DNA from: Daejeonella sp.
Lineage (GTDB): Bacteria > Bacteroidota > Bacteroidia > Sphingobacteriales > Sphingobacteriaceae
Assembly: GCF_030695525.1 (NCBI RefSeq)
Contig: NZ_JAUYSS010000027.1
Location: 22,234-86,233, forward strand
Length of the DNA stretch: 64,000 nt
Reading direction: 5' to 3'
The translations under genes and the position numbers were made by a program. The notes below the pieces were generated by a model that saw nothing but the letters and a program-made list of their open reading frames with translations, was not told the DNA's origin and searched no databases. Shown here piece after piece: positions 1 to 10,240 of this stretch; position 1 is the stretch's first letter, and every line of letters starts with the position of its first letter.

Positions 1-1209
1 ACAGGAACCGGATATATAACAAAGGGTCGCTATGCGATTACCGACTGGCTCTATCAATCCATCAAATCGAATAAACCTTACGATCAGTTTGTCAAAGAAC
101 TTGTTAGTCCGGACGAAAATTCCAAAGGATTTATTGAAGGGATAAAATGGCGTGGAGTTGTGAATTCAAGCCAGCGGACAGAAATGCAGGCAGCGCAAAA
201 CGTATCGCAGGTTTTTTTAGGCCTAAACCTGAAATGCGCATCCTGCCATAACAGTTTTATCAGCGACTGGAAACTGGAAGATGCCTATGCCTTCGCCAAT
301 ATTTTTGCAGATACCACTCTTGAAATCAATCGTTGTGATAAACCTACGGGCAAATTCACTGATGCCAGGATGCTCTGGAAAGAACTGGGCAGCATTGATA
401 ATAAAGCAAAAGTCTCAGTTAAAAGGGCGCAGCTTGCAGAGAACATGGTCAAACCTCAAAACGGCCGTTTGTACCGAACCCTCGTAAACAGAATTTGGGC
501 ACAGATAATGGGTCGCGGTTTTATCGAGCCATTGGACATGATGGATAATGAACCCTGGAATCAGGATATGCTTGATTGGATGGCTTTCAATTTTCAGCAG
601 AATAATTCAAATATTAAGGACCTGATCTATCTTATCACTACTTCCAAAACCTATCAATTACCTTCTGTGGGGTTCAAAGATCCAAATGAGATAGTTTCGC
701 AGGAATACAAATTTTCAGGAATGCTGAGGAAAAGAATGTCTGCTGAACAGTTTGCAGATGCAGGATCTGCCTTATTTGGCACTATATTTCCTGATTCAAT
801 GGTCAGGTACCGACCTATAACAAAAGTATTCAACGATCAGAATATTCAATTCTTCCCGCGCGCTTCACTGGTAGTCAACAACCCCTTTCTGACGGCATTG
901 GGCAGGCCAAACAGGGAAACAGTTTCAACCAGCAGGGAATCACAGGCCAATCTTTTACAAGCTTTGGAATTGACTAACGGCGAACGTTTTAACTCTATGC
1001 TCAAAACAGGAGCAGAAAAATGGAAGCAGAAATATAAAAGTGGGGATCTGATTATTAAAGAGATATACAAGCAGGCACTGGGCCGTCAGGTGCGTTCAGA
1101 AGAATATAAAATTGCGATAAAAATATTGGGAGATAAACCTCAAACCGATGCTGTTCAGGACCTGTTCTGGGCAATTATGCTGCTCCCCGAATTTCAAATT
1201 ATCTATTAA
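1..1209 (+). CDS. DUF1549/DUF1553 (PSD1-type) haem-motif protein, 3' part
   Basis: The reading frame is open from base 1, so the 5' end lies outside the window; the GTG at 160 is internal. The visible part has the end of a DUF1549-like segment with a CASCH haem-type motif near base 235, followed by the DUF1553 C-terminal region (NRIWAQIMGRGFIEP, LLQALELTNG). This family is commonest in Planctomycetes, where PSD1 and DUF1501 genes sit side by side; the same pairing is seen here with the next gene 12 bases downstream. The product is probably exported and linked to oxidative saccharide use, but no member function is known to me with certainty. The family call is firm; the role is inferred from context. 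Confidence 0.85.
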   Translation, partial: TGTGYITKGRYAITDWLYQSIKSNKPYDQFVKELVSPDENSKGFIEGIKWRGVVNSSQRTEMQAAQNVSQVFLGLNLKCASCHNSFISDWKLEDAYAFANIFADTTLEINRCDKPTGKFTDARMLWKELGSIDNKAKVSVKRAQLAENMVKPQNGRLYRTLVNRIWAQIMGRGFIEPLDMMDNEPWNQDMLDWMAFNFQQNNSNIKDLIYLITTSKTYQLPSVGFKDPNEIVSQEYKFSGMLRKRMSAEQFADAGSALFGTIFPDSMVRYRPITKVFNDQNIQFFPRASLVVNNPFLTALGRPNRETVSTSRESQANLLQALELTNGERFNSMLKTGAEKWKQKYKSGDLIIKEIYKQALGRQVRSEEYKIAIKILGDKPQTDAVQDLFWAIMLLPEFQIIY

Positions 1210-1221
1210 TAAGTATTGAGC

Positions 1222-2643
1222 ATGAATAATCAATGGAACAGAAGGGAGTTTATTAAGAAAAGCAGTGCGGCCACCCTTGCTGCACTGGCTGCAGGTGCCC
1301 CCCTTTCAAGTCTGTTATCCTCCTGCAATAATAGAAGAAATGCCAAAGCCGATACGGTGATTTTACTCTGGATGGCAGGGGGAATGGCTCATACAGACAC
1401 CTTTGATCCTAAACGATATACCCCTTTCAGCAAAGGGATGAATGCGAATGATGTGCTAAGCACATTTAAACCTGTACCCACCATACTTGATGGAGTTTCA
1501 TTTTCTAAAGGACTTGAGTCGATCGGAAAAGTGATGGATAGAGGTACTGTCATCCGATCGTATGTAGCAGGCGATATGGGGCATATTTTACATTCCCGGC
1601 ACCAATACCACTGGCATACCTGTTATAAACCGCCTCAATCTGTTTCTGCGCCGCACATCGGATCATGGATTGCAAAAGAACTGGGAACAGTCAATCCGGT
1701 TATCCCGGCTTTCATAGATATTGGTCAGCGCTTTACCTTAGGCGAAGGTGAAGAATTAAAAGCTTTCCATACGGCCGGATTTCTTGGAAGTGAATTTGGT
1801 CCGTTCCTGATTCCGGATCCATCGGCAGGACTAGAGAGCGTTAGACCTCCAGTGGGAATGTCTTCCACAAGGTTTGAAACCAGAAATCAGCTTTATAATG
1901 ACCTGATCAATAAAGGTGCTATGGGTGAATTTGGCAGTGATTATCAAAAAGAATCATTGAAAAGATCAATGGAGCAAGCCTATATGCTTTTAAAATCTCC
2001 TGAGGCTGCTGCTTTTGACCTGAGTAAAGAACCTAAAGAAAGTTACGATATCTACAATACCGGGAAGTTTGGTTTAGGTTGTTTGATGGCTCGCCGCCTG
2101 ACAGAACAGGGTGCCCGTTTCATCAGTGTAACCACAGAATATGAGCCCTTCAAAAGCTGGGATACCCATGATAATGGACATACCCGCCTTATTGATATGA
2201 AGAAGCAAATCGATGGTCCGGTTGCACAATTAGTAATAGATCTTGAAAAATCAGGGCACCTGGATCGCACACTGATTATTTTAGCAAGTGAATTCAGCAG
2301 GGATATGATGGTAGAAGGCCGGCCTGATCTCAAAGTTCAGGAGCAGGTCGATCAACCTGATATCATACATGATATTAAAAATTATGGTATGCATAGACAT
2401 TTTACCGATGGATGTTCGATTTTAATGTTTGGGGGTGGAATTAAAAAAGGTAATGTTTACGGTAAAACATCCGACGAACGTCCATGCAAAACCGTTGAAA
2501 AACCAATCCGGATTGAAGAAATTCACCAAACGATCTATCATGCACTTGGTATTGCTGAGGACGCTAGTTATATCGTGGAGAAAAGACCTTTCTATACAAC
2601 ACCTGATGGTTTAGGTAAGGCAGAGATGGAACTTTTTGCTTAA
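1222..2643 (+). CDS. DUF1501 domain protein, Tat-exported
   Basis: About 473 residues. I chose the ATG at 1222 over the TTG at 1216 because it places a twin-arginine-like leader (NRREFIKKSS, then an Ala/Leu-rich stretch ending near LSSC) at the N terminus. The rest matches DUF1501: an early LLWMAGGMAHTDTFDPK motif, HSRHQYHWH near residue 125 and a DTHDNGH motif around residue 315, histidine/aspartate sites expected of an alkaline-phosphatase/sulfatase-like metal fold. It follows the DUF1553 gene by 12 bases, the classic pairing of the two families. It is probably periplasmic, possibly lipid-anchored through the Cys after LLSS. The biochemical activity of DUF1501 proteins is not established. 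Confidence 0.85.
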   Translation: MNNQWNRREFIKKSSAATLAALAAGAPLSSLLSSCNNRRNAKADTVILLWMAGGMAHTDTFDPKRYTPFSKGMNANDVLSTFKPVPTILDGVSFSKGLESIGKVMDRGTVIRSYVAGDMGHILHSRHQYHWHTCYKPPQSVSAPHIGSWIAKELGTVNPVIPAFIDIGQRFTLGEGEELKAFHTAGFLGSEFGPFLIPDPSAGLESVRPPVGMSSTRFETRNQLYNDLINKGAMGEFGSDYQKESLKRSMEQAYMLLKSPEAAAFDLSKEPKESYDIYNTGKFGLGCLMARRLTEQGARFISVTTEYEPFKSWDTHDNGHTRLIDMKKQIDGPVAQLVIDLEKSGHLDRTLIILASEFSRDMMVEGRPDLKVQEQVDQPDIIHDIKNYGMHRHFTDGCSILMFGGGIKKGNVYGKTSDERPCKTVEKPIRIEEIHQTIYHALGIAEDASYIVEKRPFYTTPDGLGKAEMELFA

Positions 2644-2865
2644 AAATAGGATTTTAAAATCTGCAAGGTAAATAGCTGTTGAAAATCATGAAATTAATCC
2701 ACCTGTAAACTTATTTTAGGACGATACAATTGGAAATTCTCACATACGACCACCTTCGGGGTCGAAGACAAAAAAGTTTTCCTGACTATGTGATTCTCCA
2801 TTTCAATCACAGCCATGACAGCTCAGGACAGACCTTAATATTTTAATATCTAATTTGTGTTTGAT

Positions 2866-2892
2866 ATCAGGCAATGACATTATTGTCCTGAT
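2866..2892. promoter_or_regulatory. Palindrome upstream of the FG-GAP gene
   Basis: ATCAGG and CCTGAT arms enclose a second pair CAAT/ATTG, giving an interrupted 27-bp palindrome about 50 bases upstream of the ATG at 2942. It lies in the only sizeable gap (about 300 bp, AT-rich) early in the sugar gene run. It could be an operator or a hairpin in a leader. No protein partner is visible. Confidence 0.35.
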
Positions 2893-2941
2893 TAATTCTA
2901 TATTTAATATACAATTCAATAATTACGAATAATTTTTTTTG

Positions 2942-4096
2942 ATGGCTTCCACAGGATTTTTTCATTATTCAAAGGTTTTTATTGGCTTATTTATTCTGCC
3001 CTTACTCTCTTTCCACACAAGTACTGAACTCAAATTCAGAAAACAATTAATTGCCTCAGAAAGTGCCGAGTCTGTAGGGGTTTTTGATGTGAATGGAGAC
3101 CAAAATCCAGATATCGTTTCAGGAAGTTACTGGTATGAAGGGCCATCATTTCTCAATCGTCATTTCATAGGGCAGGTGGAACGGGTAAGTGAATATTATG
3201 ATGACTTTTCAACCATACCAATGGATGTTGATGGTGATGGAAAACTAGATTTTATTACAGGTGGTTGGTTTAGTAAAACTCTTCGCTGGCGTAAAAACCC
3301 GGGTAATGAAAAAGAGTGGGCATTATTGGATATTGCACAGACCGGTAATATTGAGACGATTCGGGCTTGGGATATCGATGGAGACGGTTTTGATGAAATT
3401 GTTCCTAATACTCCCGGCCATCCGCTGATCTATTACACCTTGAAACGGGATAAAAACAATAAGGCACTCGGGGAATTCATAAAAACCCAGGTTATTGAAA
3501 AGCATGGCCATGGTTTGGGCTTTGGGGATATTAATGGAGATGGAAAAGGGGATTTTATTGTTTCAGAAGGCTGGATTGAAGCACCCAATGATAAAAACAA
3601 TAAAACCTGGAAGCTCCATCCTGATTTTGATCTGAAAGATGCCAGTATTCCTGTAATTGTTGCAGATGTGAATAAAGATGGGTTAAATGACCTTATTGCA
3701 GGGCATGGTCATTCCTATGGTCTTTATTGGTACGAACAAAAAAGGGAAGAAAAATCTGTTAAATTTATTAAACATCCCATTGATCCTTATCATTCACAAT
3801 TTCACACCATGGAATGGGAGGACATTGATAATGACGGAGAAATGGAACTGATTACCGGCAAACGTTATCGTGCACATAATGGTAAAGATCCCGGCGGAAA
3901 TGAGTCGCCGGGACTCTATTATTTTAAATGGAACGGAGAATCATTTACAAAACACATAATCAGTTATGGTCCATTTGGTGAAGGTAAGGGTACAGGTATT
4001 TTTTTCAGCATTGCAGATTTGCATAAAACCGGCAGAAAAGATATAGTTGTTGCAGGAAAAGATGGCTTATATGTATTTTTTAATGAGAAACCCTGA
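2942..4096 (+). CDS. Exported FG-GAP/VCBS repeat protein
   Basis: About 384 residues. The ATG at 2942 is preferred to the TTG at 2939. A signal peptide covers roughly residues 1-27 (hydrophobic FIGLFILPLLSF). The mature part has about seven FG-GAP-type blades with calcium-binding acidic loops (DVNGDQNPD, DVDGDGKLD, DIDGDGFDE, DINGDGKGD, DVNKDGLND, DIDNDGEME), so a beta-propeller is predicted. Such proteins are common in Planctomycete-like and Bacteroidota saccharide clusters, often beside DUF1501 and haem-motif genes, and probably bind ligand or protein partners in the periplasm or outside the cell. No catalytic site is visible. Confidence 0.8.
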   Translation: MASTGFFHYSKVFIGLFILPLLSFHTSTELKFRKQLIASESAESVGVFDVNGDQNPDIVSGSYWYEGPSFLNRHFIGQVERVSEYYDDFSTIPMDVDGDGKLDFITGGWFSKTLRWRKNPGNEKEWALLDIAQTGNIETIRAWDIDGDGFDEIVPNTPGHPLIYYTLKRDKNNKALGEFIKTQVIEKHGHGLGFGDINGDGKGDFIVSEGWIEAPNDKNNKTWKLHPDFDLKDASIPVIVADVNKDGLNDLIAGHGHSYGLYWYEQKREEKSVKFIKHPIDPYHSQFHTMEWEDIDNDGEMELITGKRYRAHNGKDPGGNESPGLYYFKWNGESFTKHIISYGPFGEGKGTGIFFSIADLHKTGRKDIVVAGKDGLYVFFNEKP

Positions 4097-4170
4097 TTAA
4101 AAAAATTCAGCTCCATCACAAAAATCAATTTTATATTTAAAATACTTTAAAAATAGCACTACATAAAATT

Positions 4171-6873
4171 ATGAAACGTAACACCTACTTAAAACTGGCA
4201 GGATTGCTGTCCATCGTCTTTTTTTTAGGAATCTCTTTTATTGACAACGTAGAAGAAACTAAGAAAAACAGAGTCAGGGAGCTGGATCCTAAAGTTGAGA
4301 AGCTTAAGTTATTACCCAATTTTAAGGCAGAACATCTGTACAGTCCTTCTGAAAACAAAAATGGCTCCTGGGTTGCGATGACTTTCGATCATAAAGGCAG
4401 AATGATTGCCTGCGATCAGTACGGCTATTTATACCGTTTGACAATTCCCCCAATTGGCACTGAATCAGTAAAATCAAAAGTTATTGTAGAAAAACTGGAG
4501 ATTAAAGTTGAAGGAGATACCTCCAAAGCCAAAATAAAAATGGGCTATGCTCAGGGTTTGCTCTATGCATTCAATAGCCTTTACGTGATGGTTAATCATA
4601 AAAGTGATACCTCCATGGCTAAGAATAGTGGTCTTTACCGGCTTAAAGACACTGATAATGATGATCAGTATGATCAGATTACCTTACTCAAAGACCTGGT
4701 TACTCCCGGAGGCGAACATGGGCCACACAGTATGGTCATCTCTCCTGATAAAAAATCAATTCATCTCATTGCCGGAAACCATGTGGATGTTCCAAAAATG
4801 GAGGCCTATCGCTTACCTGAAACCTGGAAAGAAGATAATTTATTCCCTCTAATAAAAGATCCGAACGGACATGCCAATGATCGTTATGCTCCGGGTGGTT
4901 TTGTTGCTAAAATAAATCCGGAAGGAACAAACTGGGAATTAATCAGTGCAGGTTACCGAAATGCATTTGACCTCGCATTCAATGAAGTTGGTGACATGTT
5001 TGTATACGATGCTGACATGGAATGGGATTTTGGAATGCCCTGGTACCGCCCAACCCGCATCAGTCATTCTACTAGTGGCAGCGAATTTGGGTGGCGCACC
5101 GGAAACAGTAAATGGTCGCCTGCTTACCCCGATAATCTGCCGGCAATATTAAATATCGGACAGGGTTCCCCTACCAGTCTGTTCAGTGGCAATAATGCCC
5201 GATTCCCAGAAAAATATCGCAGGGGACTGTTTGCTTTCGACTGGAGTTTCGGAATTATTTATGCCGTTCATTTAACCCCCAGCGGATCATCATACACAGC
5301 AACAGCCGAAGAATTCATTTCTGGCGCACCATTACCCCTAACAGATGGTATAATCGGACCCGATGGAGCCATGTATTTTTTAACAGGTGGACGGAAATTG
5401 GATTCGGACCTATACCGGGTTTATTATGGCGAAAATACTTTGCCCAATGATCCATTAATCACAAATACTCCGGCTGATATACTTCAGGCACGTGATTTAA
5501 GACGACGCTTAGAATCATTTCATGGTGCTCCAAACGCATTAGCAATTGGTATGGCCTGGCCAAATATGAAAAATAAGGACCGGTATATTCGTTATGCTGC
5601 ACGTATGGTCATGGAGCATCAACCTCTTTACCAATGGCAGGAAAGAGCATTCAAAGAAAAAGACCCTCAGATTCTTACTCAGGCGATGATTGCGATGGCC
5701 AGAACCGGAAACAGAGGTTTACAAATCAGGATGATCAATGCATTAATGAATATAAACTACAATCAATTACCTGAATCTCAGCAAATAGATGTTTTAAGAG
5801 CCTATGAGTTGATAATTTCGAGAATGGGTAAACCCTATGATGCTGAAAAAGTTAAATTAAGCAGGTATTTGAATCAATTCTATCCTGCAAAAAGCAATGA
5901 ATTGAATCGCTCATTCAGCAAAGTTCTGGTTGCACTTGACGACCCTTTAGTAGTTCAAAAAACACTGGCATTACTTGATGGGGGCGTACAGGATGTGGAT
6001 GATCAAAAATCTTTTATGCAGTCTTCAGACCTGATTCTGCGAAATCCTCAGTACGGACTGGATATAGCAGGTATGTTAGCTAAAACCCCTCCTGCTCAGC
6101 AGATCTATTATGTAACGGCTTTGAGCGAAGCAAAAAATGGCTGGACAACAGAATTGAGGGAAAAATATTTCAAATGGTACTATACAGCTTTTGGATATAG
6201 TGGCGGTAACAGCTTCGTCGGATTTATTGACAAAGCACGTAAAATGGCTTTAGCTAACATACCGAAAGACCAATTCGATTATTATAATAAGATTTCGGGC
6301 AATGAATTATTGACAACTAATGGCATGAAACTGGCCAGTTTAGGTAGTCCGAAAGGCCCGGGTAGAACCTGGAAAATGGATGAAGCACTTGAAATTATTC
6401 AAAATGACTCCACCGACAGAAACTTTGAGCAAGGTAAAATGCTCTTCAGTGCAACCCGCTGTCTTTCATGTCACAATATGAAAGGCGAAGGCGGTGCGGT
6501 TGGTCCGGCACTGACCCAATTAGGCACCCGTTTCTCGGCACGCGATATCCTGGAGTCAATCCTTGAGCCCAATAAAGTGATATCTGATCAATATGCTTAT
6601 ACTTCTTTTTACTTGAAAGATGGTGGTTCGGTAACCGGAAGACTGAAAAATGAGGATTCTGAAAAATATTATATTTCTCAAAACCCTTTTGCTCCGCAAA
6701 CACTACGTGAGGTAATCAAGAGTGATGTAGTAAGAACCAGGATTTCTGATGTTTCATCCATGTATCCGGGTATGGTCAATGGCTTAAATAAAGAAGAATT
6801 AAAAGACCTGATGGCTTACCTGATTTCAGGATCAAATAAAGATCATCAGGTATACAAACCTAAAACTAAATAG
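4171..6873 (+). CDS. PVC-type haem-binding dehydrogenase (propeller plus cytochrome c)
   Basis: 900 residues. An N-terminal hydrophobic segment (LAGLLSIVFFLGISF) exports or anchors it. Residues about 45-430 resemble a sorbosone/glucose-dehydrogenase beta-propeller (GYRNAFDLAFNEVGDMFVYDADMEWD, IIGPDGAMYFLTGG). Residues about 440-720 are helical, HEAT-like. The C terminus is a cytochrome c domain with CLSCH at 764-768 and a Met-rich tail (SSMYPGMV) that may supply the sixth haem ligand. The likely role is oxidation of a sugar or derivative in the periplasm with electron transfer to haem. It is one of three such proteins in this gene run, and the epimerase gene follows by 12 bases. Substrate and cofactor (PQQ or none) cannot be read from the sequence. 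Confidence 0.8.
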   Translation: MKRNTYLKLAGLLSIVFFLGISFIDNVEETKKNRVRELDPKVEKLKLLPNFKAEHLYSPSENKNGSWVAMTFDHKGRMIACDQYGYLYRLTIPPIGTESVKSKVIVEKLEIKVEGDTSKAKIKMGYAQGLLYAFNSLYVMVNHKSDTSMAKNSGLYRLKDTDNDDQYDQITLLKDLVTPGGEHGPHSMVISPDKKSIHLIAGNHVDVPKMEAYRLPETWKEDNLFPLIKDPNGHANDRYAPGGFVAKINPEGTNWELISAGYRNAFDLAFNEVGDMFVYDADMEWDFGMPWYRPTRISHSTSGSEFGWRTGNSKWSPAYPDNLPAILNIGQGSPTSLFSGNNARFPEKYRRGLFAFDWSFGIIYAVHLTPSGSSYTATAEEFISGAPLPLTDGIIGPDGAMYFLTGGRKLDSDLYRVYYGENTLPNDPLITNTPADILQARDLRRRLESFHGAPNALAIGMAWPNMKNKDRYIRYAARMVMEHQPLYQWQERAFKEKDPQILTQAMIAMARTGNRGLQIRMINALMNINYNQLPESQQIDVLRAYELIISRMGKPYDAEKVKLSRYLNQFYPAKSNELNRSFSKVLVALDDPLVVQKTLALLDGGVQDVDDQKSFMQSSDLILRNPQYGLDIAGMLAKTPPAQQIYYVTALSEAKNGWTTELREKYFKWYYTAFGYSGGNSFVGFIDKARKMALANIPKDQFDYYNKISGNELLTTNGMKLASLGSPKGPGRTWKMDEALEIIQNDSTDRNFEQGKMLFSATRCLSCHNMKGEGGAVGPALTQLGTRFSARDILESILEPNKVISDQYAYTSFYLKDGGSVTGRLKNEDSEKYYISQNPFAPQTLREVIKSDVVRTRISDVSSMYPGMVNGLNKEELKDLMAYLISGSNKDHQVYKPKTK

Positions 6874-6885
6874 TTTATACTGATT

Positions 6886-7911
6886 TTGAAGCAACAGGCC
6901 TGGCATAATAAAATATCAAATACCGCTCAATTGGGAGGTATTGAAACCTCTGTTTTGGATAATGGGGCAGGGCGTGGAACACGCATTGCCTGGATCAATA
7001 CCGGATCAGGACTCCGGTTTAAAGTAGTCATCGACCGTGCAATGGATATTGCAGATGCCTTTTACAATGAGCATAGCCTTGCCTGGTTAAGTCATTCGGG
7101 AATCAGTACTCCTCAAGCCTTGTCTGATAAAGGTATTGACTGGCTTAGAACTTTTGGTGGAGGATTAGTAGTGACTTGCGGACTTAGCCATGTTGGCGGA
7201 CCTGAAAAGGACGAATATGGCGAACGTGGAATTCACGGACAAATAAGCAATATACCGGCAGAAATTGCCTCCGTGGTTCAACCTGATATATTATCAGGAA
7301 ATATGGAAATGAGCATTAGTGGAATCATCAGGGAATCGCAGGCATTGGGAAACAGACTGGAATTAAGACGTACCATTTCTGCCACTTTGGGGAAATCCAC
7401 AATCCGGATTCAGGATGAGGTGATCAACCGGGGAAATGCTGAGGCTCCGCATATGCTCCTGTACCATTGCAATTTTGGATACCCCCTTGTTGATGAAGGA
7501 ACCAGCATAAAATGGAGTGGCAATTGGACCCCGCGAGAAGGAAATCCTGATAAAATCTTTAAAAATGGGAATGACTTTCATACCTGCCCAGCCCCTTTGA
7601 ATGATCACAGCGGATCCGGTGAAGAAGTCGCGTTTATAGATATTGAATCAAATGAATCAGGCTTTTGCAACTGCGGACTAGAGAATAAAAAAATCGGCTT
7701 AAGCCTGAATTTAAGGTTCAGGAAAAAGCAATTACCCTGCTTAACCAACTGGCTGCATTTTGGTAAAGGCGAATATGTTGTCGGGCTCGAACCCGGTACA
7801 AATCCACCCATAGGGCAAAGCCGGGCAAGGCAGCAAAATGAATTAATCCTGCTTTCTCCCGGAGAAAGCAGAAAATATGAGTTAGAAATAGAAGTTTTAA
7901 ATATTAAATAG
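6886..7911 (+). CDS. DUF4432 aldose-1-epimerase-like protein
   Basis: 341 residues. No in-frame ATG exists near the 5' end: after the stop at 6871-6873 the first plausible start is the TTG at 6886, giving KQQAWHNKISNTAQLGG, the usual beginning of this family. The protein lacks a signal peptide, so it should be cytosolic. It has the galactose-mutarotase-like fold pattern of DUF4432 (LDNGAGRGTRIAWINTGSG, VVIDRAMDIADA, PHMLLYHCNFGYPLVDEG, VGLEPGTNPPIGQ). It sits 12 bases after the dehydrogenase and just before the cupin and isomerase genes, so sugar anomer or epimer interconversion in the same pathway is likely. Substrate unknown. Confidence 0.85.
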   Translation: MKQQAWHNKISNTAQLGGIETSVLDNGAGRGTRIAWINTGSGLRFKVVIDRAMDIADAFYNEHSLAWLSHSGISTPQALSDKGIDWLRTFGGGLVVTCGLSHVGGPEKDEYGERGIHGQISNIPAEIASVVQPDILSGNMEMSISGIIRESQALGNRLELRRTISATLGKSTIRIQDEVINRGNAEAPHMLLYHCNFGYPLVDEGTSIKWSGNWTPREGNPDKIFKNGNDFHTCPAPLNDHSGSGEEVAFIDIESNESGFCNCGLENKKIGLSLNLRFRKKQLPCLTNWLHFGKGEYVVGLEPGTNPPIGQSRARQQNELILLSPGESRKYELEIEVLNIK

Positions 7912-7952
7912 GCTTAAAAATTCAAGCCTGAAAAAACAAGTTTAATAAGAAT

Positions 7953-9158
7953 ATGAGTTTAGCAAAGCAAGCATTAGAACAAGGAAAAGGAATTCTCAGA
8001 CTGGCACCAACCTGGGTCCCCCGTTCATTTTGCGTACCGGGAAGAAGGATTAAGTTACACCCGGATGATTATTATGTGCTCGGTGGGCAACGTGGCGGTA
8101 TCGATGAAAGATGGTTATCCTCTACTACGCCGGCACAAAACGGGCCCCTGACCGGAAAAAATGAAGGTTTAAGTGCCATAGTATTTAATGAAGGAGGAAA
8201 AGATGAGCAGTTTTTATTAAAAGATGCCATTGATGAGCTTAAAGGTGAAATTATTGGAGACCGGCTGTGGAATGAACACCATAGCTGGCCGATGTATTCC
8301 AAATTCTTTGATAATATGGGTCCCCTGCCCCATCATATCCATCACAATGATGAACATGCTGCAAAAATCGGACAAAAAGGTAAACCTGAGGCTTATTACT
8401 TTCCTCCTCAACTGAACAATCATGGCGGGGATTTTCCTTATACCTTTTTTGGAATTGCTCCGGGTACAACCAAAGCACAAATCAGGGAATGCCTGGTGAA
8501 TTTTACAAAAGGAGATAACAAACTGACTACCTATTCTCAGGCATTTAAACTGGAACCGGGAACAGGATGGGATGTACCTCCGGGCATGCTGCATGCACCA
8601 GGAAGTTTATGTACCTATGAGCCTCAAAAAGCGTCTGACGTTTTCGCAATGTACCAATCCCTGGTTAATGAAGCAATTATACCTGAGGAATTGCTATGGA
8701 ATGGGACACCAAAAGACAGAATTGGTGATTACGATCAGTTGATGGAAGTAATCGACTGGGACTTGAACGTAAATCCGAATATTTTAGAAACCCGGTTCAT
8801 GCTTCCAAAGCCTGTGAAGCCTCTGGCTGAAATGGAGGCAGAAGGATATATTGAAAACTGGATCTGCTACAGATCAGCGGCATTCAGCGCAAAAGAATTA
8901 ACTGTATTGCCCGGACAAACCGTTACTATCAAGGATAGTGCATGTTATGGCATGATCGTGATGCAGGGACATGGTAAATTTGGAGTATGGGATATTGAGA
9001 CACCGGCTCTGATCAGATATGGACAACTAACTAATGATGAGTTCTTTGTCACTGAGAAAGCGGCAAAAGAAGGCATAAGCATCAGTAACCCTTCCAAAAC
9101 CGACCCAATTGTTATACTTAAACATTTCGGTCCGGAAAACCCGGATCTTATTTTGTAA
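7953..9158 (+). CDS. PMI-like double-cupin sugar isomerase family protein
   Basis: 401 residues, no signal peptide. It has the metal-site pattern of type I phosphomannose isomerases: HHIHHNDEH (residues 127-135), a glutamate at 146 (KPEAYYF) and PPGMLHAP with His214, followed by a second, weaker cupin half (residues 310-390, VMQGHGKFGVWD). In classical ManA proteins these residues hold Zn and the sugar phosphate is bound beside them; the phosphate-binding part is not obvious here, so an unphosphorylated or keto-sugar substrate is possible. The neighbours are an epimerase-like gene upstream and a TIM-barrel isomerase 18 bases downstream. A function in sugar isomerisation is inferred. Confidence 0.7.
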   Translation: MSLAKQALEQGKGILRLAPTWVPRSFCVPGRRIKLHPDDYYVLGGQRGGIDERWLSSTTPAQNGPLTGKNEGLSAIVFNEGGKDEQFLLKDAIDELKGEIIGDRLWNEHHSWPMYSKFFDNMGPLPHHIHHNDEHAAKIGQKGKPEAYYFPPQLNNHGGDFPYTFFGIAPGTTKAQIRECLVNFTKGDNKLTTYSQAFKLEPGTGWDVPPGMLHAPGSLCTYEPQKASDVFAMYQSLVNEAIIPEELLWNGTPKDRIGDYDQLMEVIDWDLNVNPNILETRFMLPKPVKPLAEMEAEGYIENWICYRSAAFSAKELTVLPGQTVTIKDSACYGMIVMQGHGKFGVWDIETPALIRYGQLTNDEFFVTEKAAKEGISISNPSKTDPIVILKHFGPENPDLIL

Positions 9159-9176
9159 TTATTAAAAAATTCAAAT

Positions 9177-10202
9177 ATGACTGAGCACATTTATCCAAAA
9201 CTGCACAATGCTACATGGCCTGGCATTGTGGGAAAAGGTCCTGATTCAGAACCACCGATCTCCTTAGAGAAGATGCTTGAAATGACTGCCGCCGCAGAAG
9301 TGGATGGAGTTAAATTTGATGGCGTTGATGTTGGTCTTTTTGACCCTTCAATCAATTTAGATGACCTGGATGGTATTAAAAGACTGGCTGATCAGGTTAG
9401 CAAACATAATTTAGTAATTGGCAGTCTTGTAGCACCAATTTGGGGCGGGCCTGCAATGGGTACCAAAGAAGATCGTGCAAATTTTGTTGAACAAGTGCGC
9501 AAATCATGTATTTATGGTCAAAAACTGAAGGAATTGGGCGTACGCCCTTATGGTATCATTCGTATTGATTCAGCCAGCACTGTTGAAAACTGGGCTAAAG
9601 ATCCGGTTAATAACACTAAACTGATTGCTCAAACCTTCCGTGAAGCATGTGATGTGGCTGCTGATTATGACGAGAAGCTAGCTGCTGAAGGTGAGATATG
9701 CTGGGGTGGTATGCATAGCTGGAAAGCAATGCTGGATACATTGGAAGCAGTAGATCGCCCAAATATTGGCTTTCAGGCAGACATGTCACATACTTTCCTT
9801 TATCTCCTTGGTTATAATGCCCCTGAAGATCGCATTTTACCAGCAGATTATCAGTGGAATGACCGTGAAGCGCTTACAGAAGGGCTTAAAAAGTTAACCG
9901 CAGCATTGCGACCATGGACTATAGATTTTCACGTTGCCCAGAATGATGGGACAGCTTATGGTTCAGGTTCACATGATAAAACTGGAAGACATTGCCAGGC
10001 AACAGATCCAAATGGTAAATTAGATATTGCTATCGATGCCGGACATTGGCTTAGGAATGAAAACGGAGGGTTGACCAAGGCGTTTAAACATATCTGCTGG
10101 GATGGCTGCATGTTTCCGAATGATGTTTTAGAGCAGCAAAAAACATGGAATGATATCCTGGCTGCGATGATCAAGGTTCGCAATTTAAACAGCTGGTCTT
10201 AA
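9177..10202 (+). CDS. TIM-barrel sugar isomerase/epimerase (AP_endonuc_2 family)
   Basis: 341 residues, cytosolic. The barrel pattern of the xylose-isomerase-like family is visible with probable metal ligands: a glutamate in [12 protein letters not shown], an aspartate and histidine in FQADMSHTF, a histidine in [10 protein letters not shown] and an acidic residue in AIDAGHW. The central insertion makes it longer than the usual 270-290 residues. Start ATG follows the cupin stop by 18 bases, and a Gfo/Idh dehydrogenase follows by 38, so the three are surely co-transcribed. In related keto-sugar clusters such barrels act as isomerases, epimerases or hydratases. The exact reaction is unknown. Confidence 0.8.
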   Translation: MTEHIYPKLHNATWPGIVGKGPDSEPPISLEKMLEMTAAAEVDGVKFDGVDVGLFDPSINLDDLDGIKRLADQVSKHNLVIGSLVAPIWGGPAMGTKEDRANFVEQVRKSCIYGQKLKELGVRPYGIIRIDSASTVENWAKDPVNNTKLIAQTFREACDVAADYDEKLAAEGEICWGGMHSWKAMLDTLEAVDRPNIGFQADMSHTFLYLLGYNAPEDRILPADYQWNDREALTEGLKKLTAALRPWTIDFHVAQNDGTAYGSGSHDKTGRHCQATDPNGKLDIAIDAGHWLRNENGGLTKAFKHICWDGCMFPNDVLEQQKTWNDILAAMIKVRNLNSWS

Positions 10203-10240
10203 GCAATGAATTGATTATTTGAAATATTCAGAATACTATA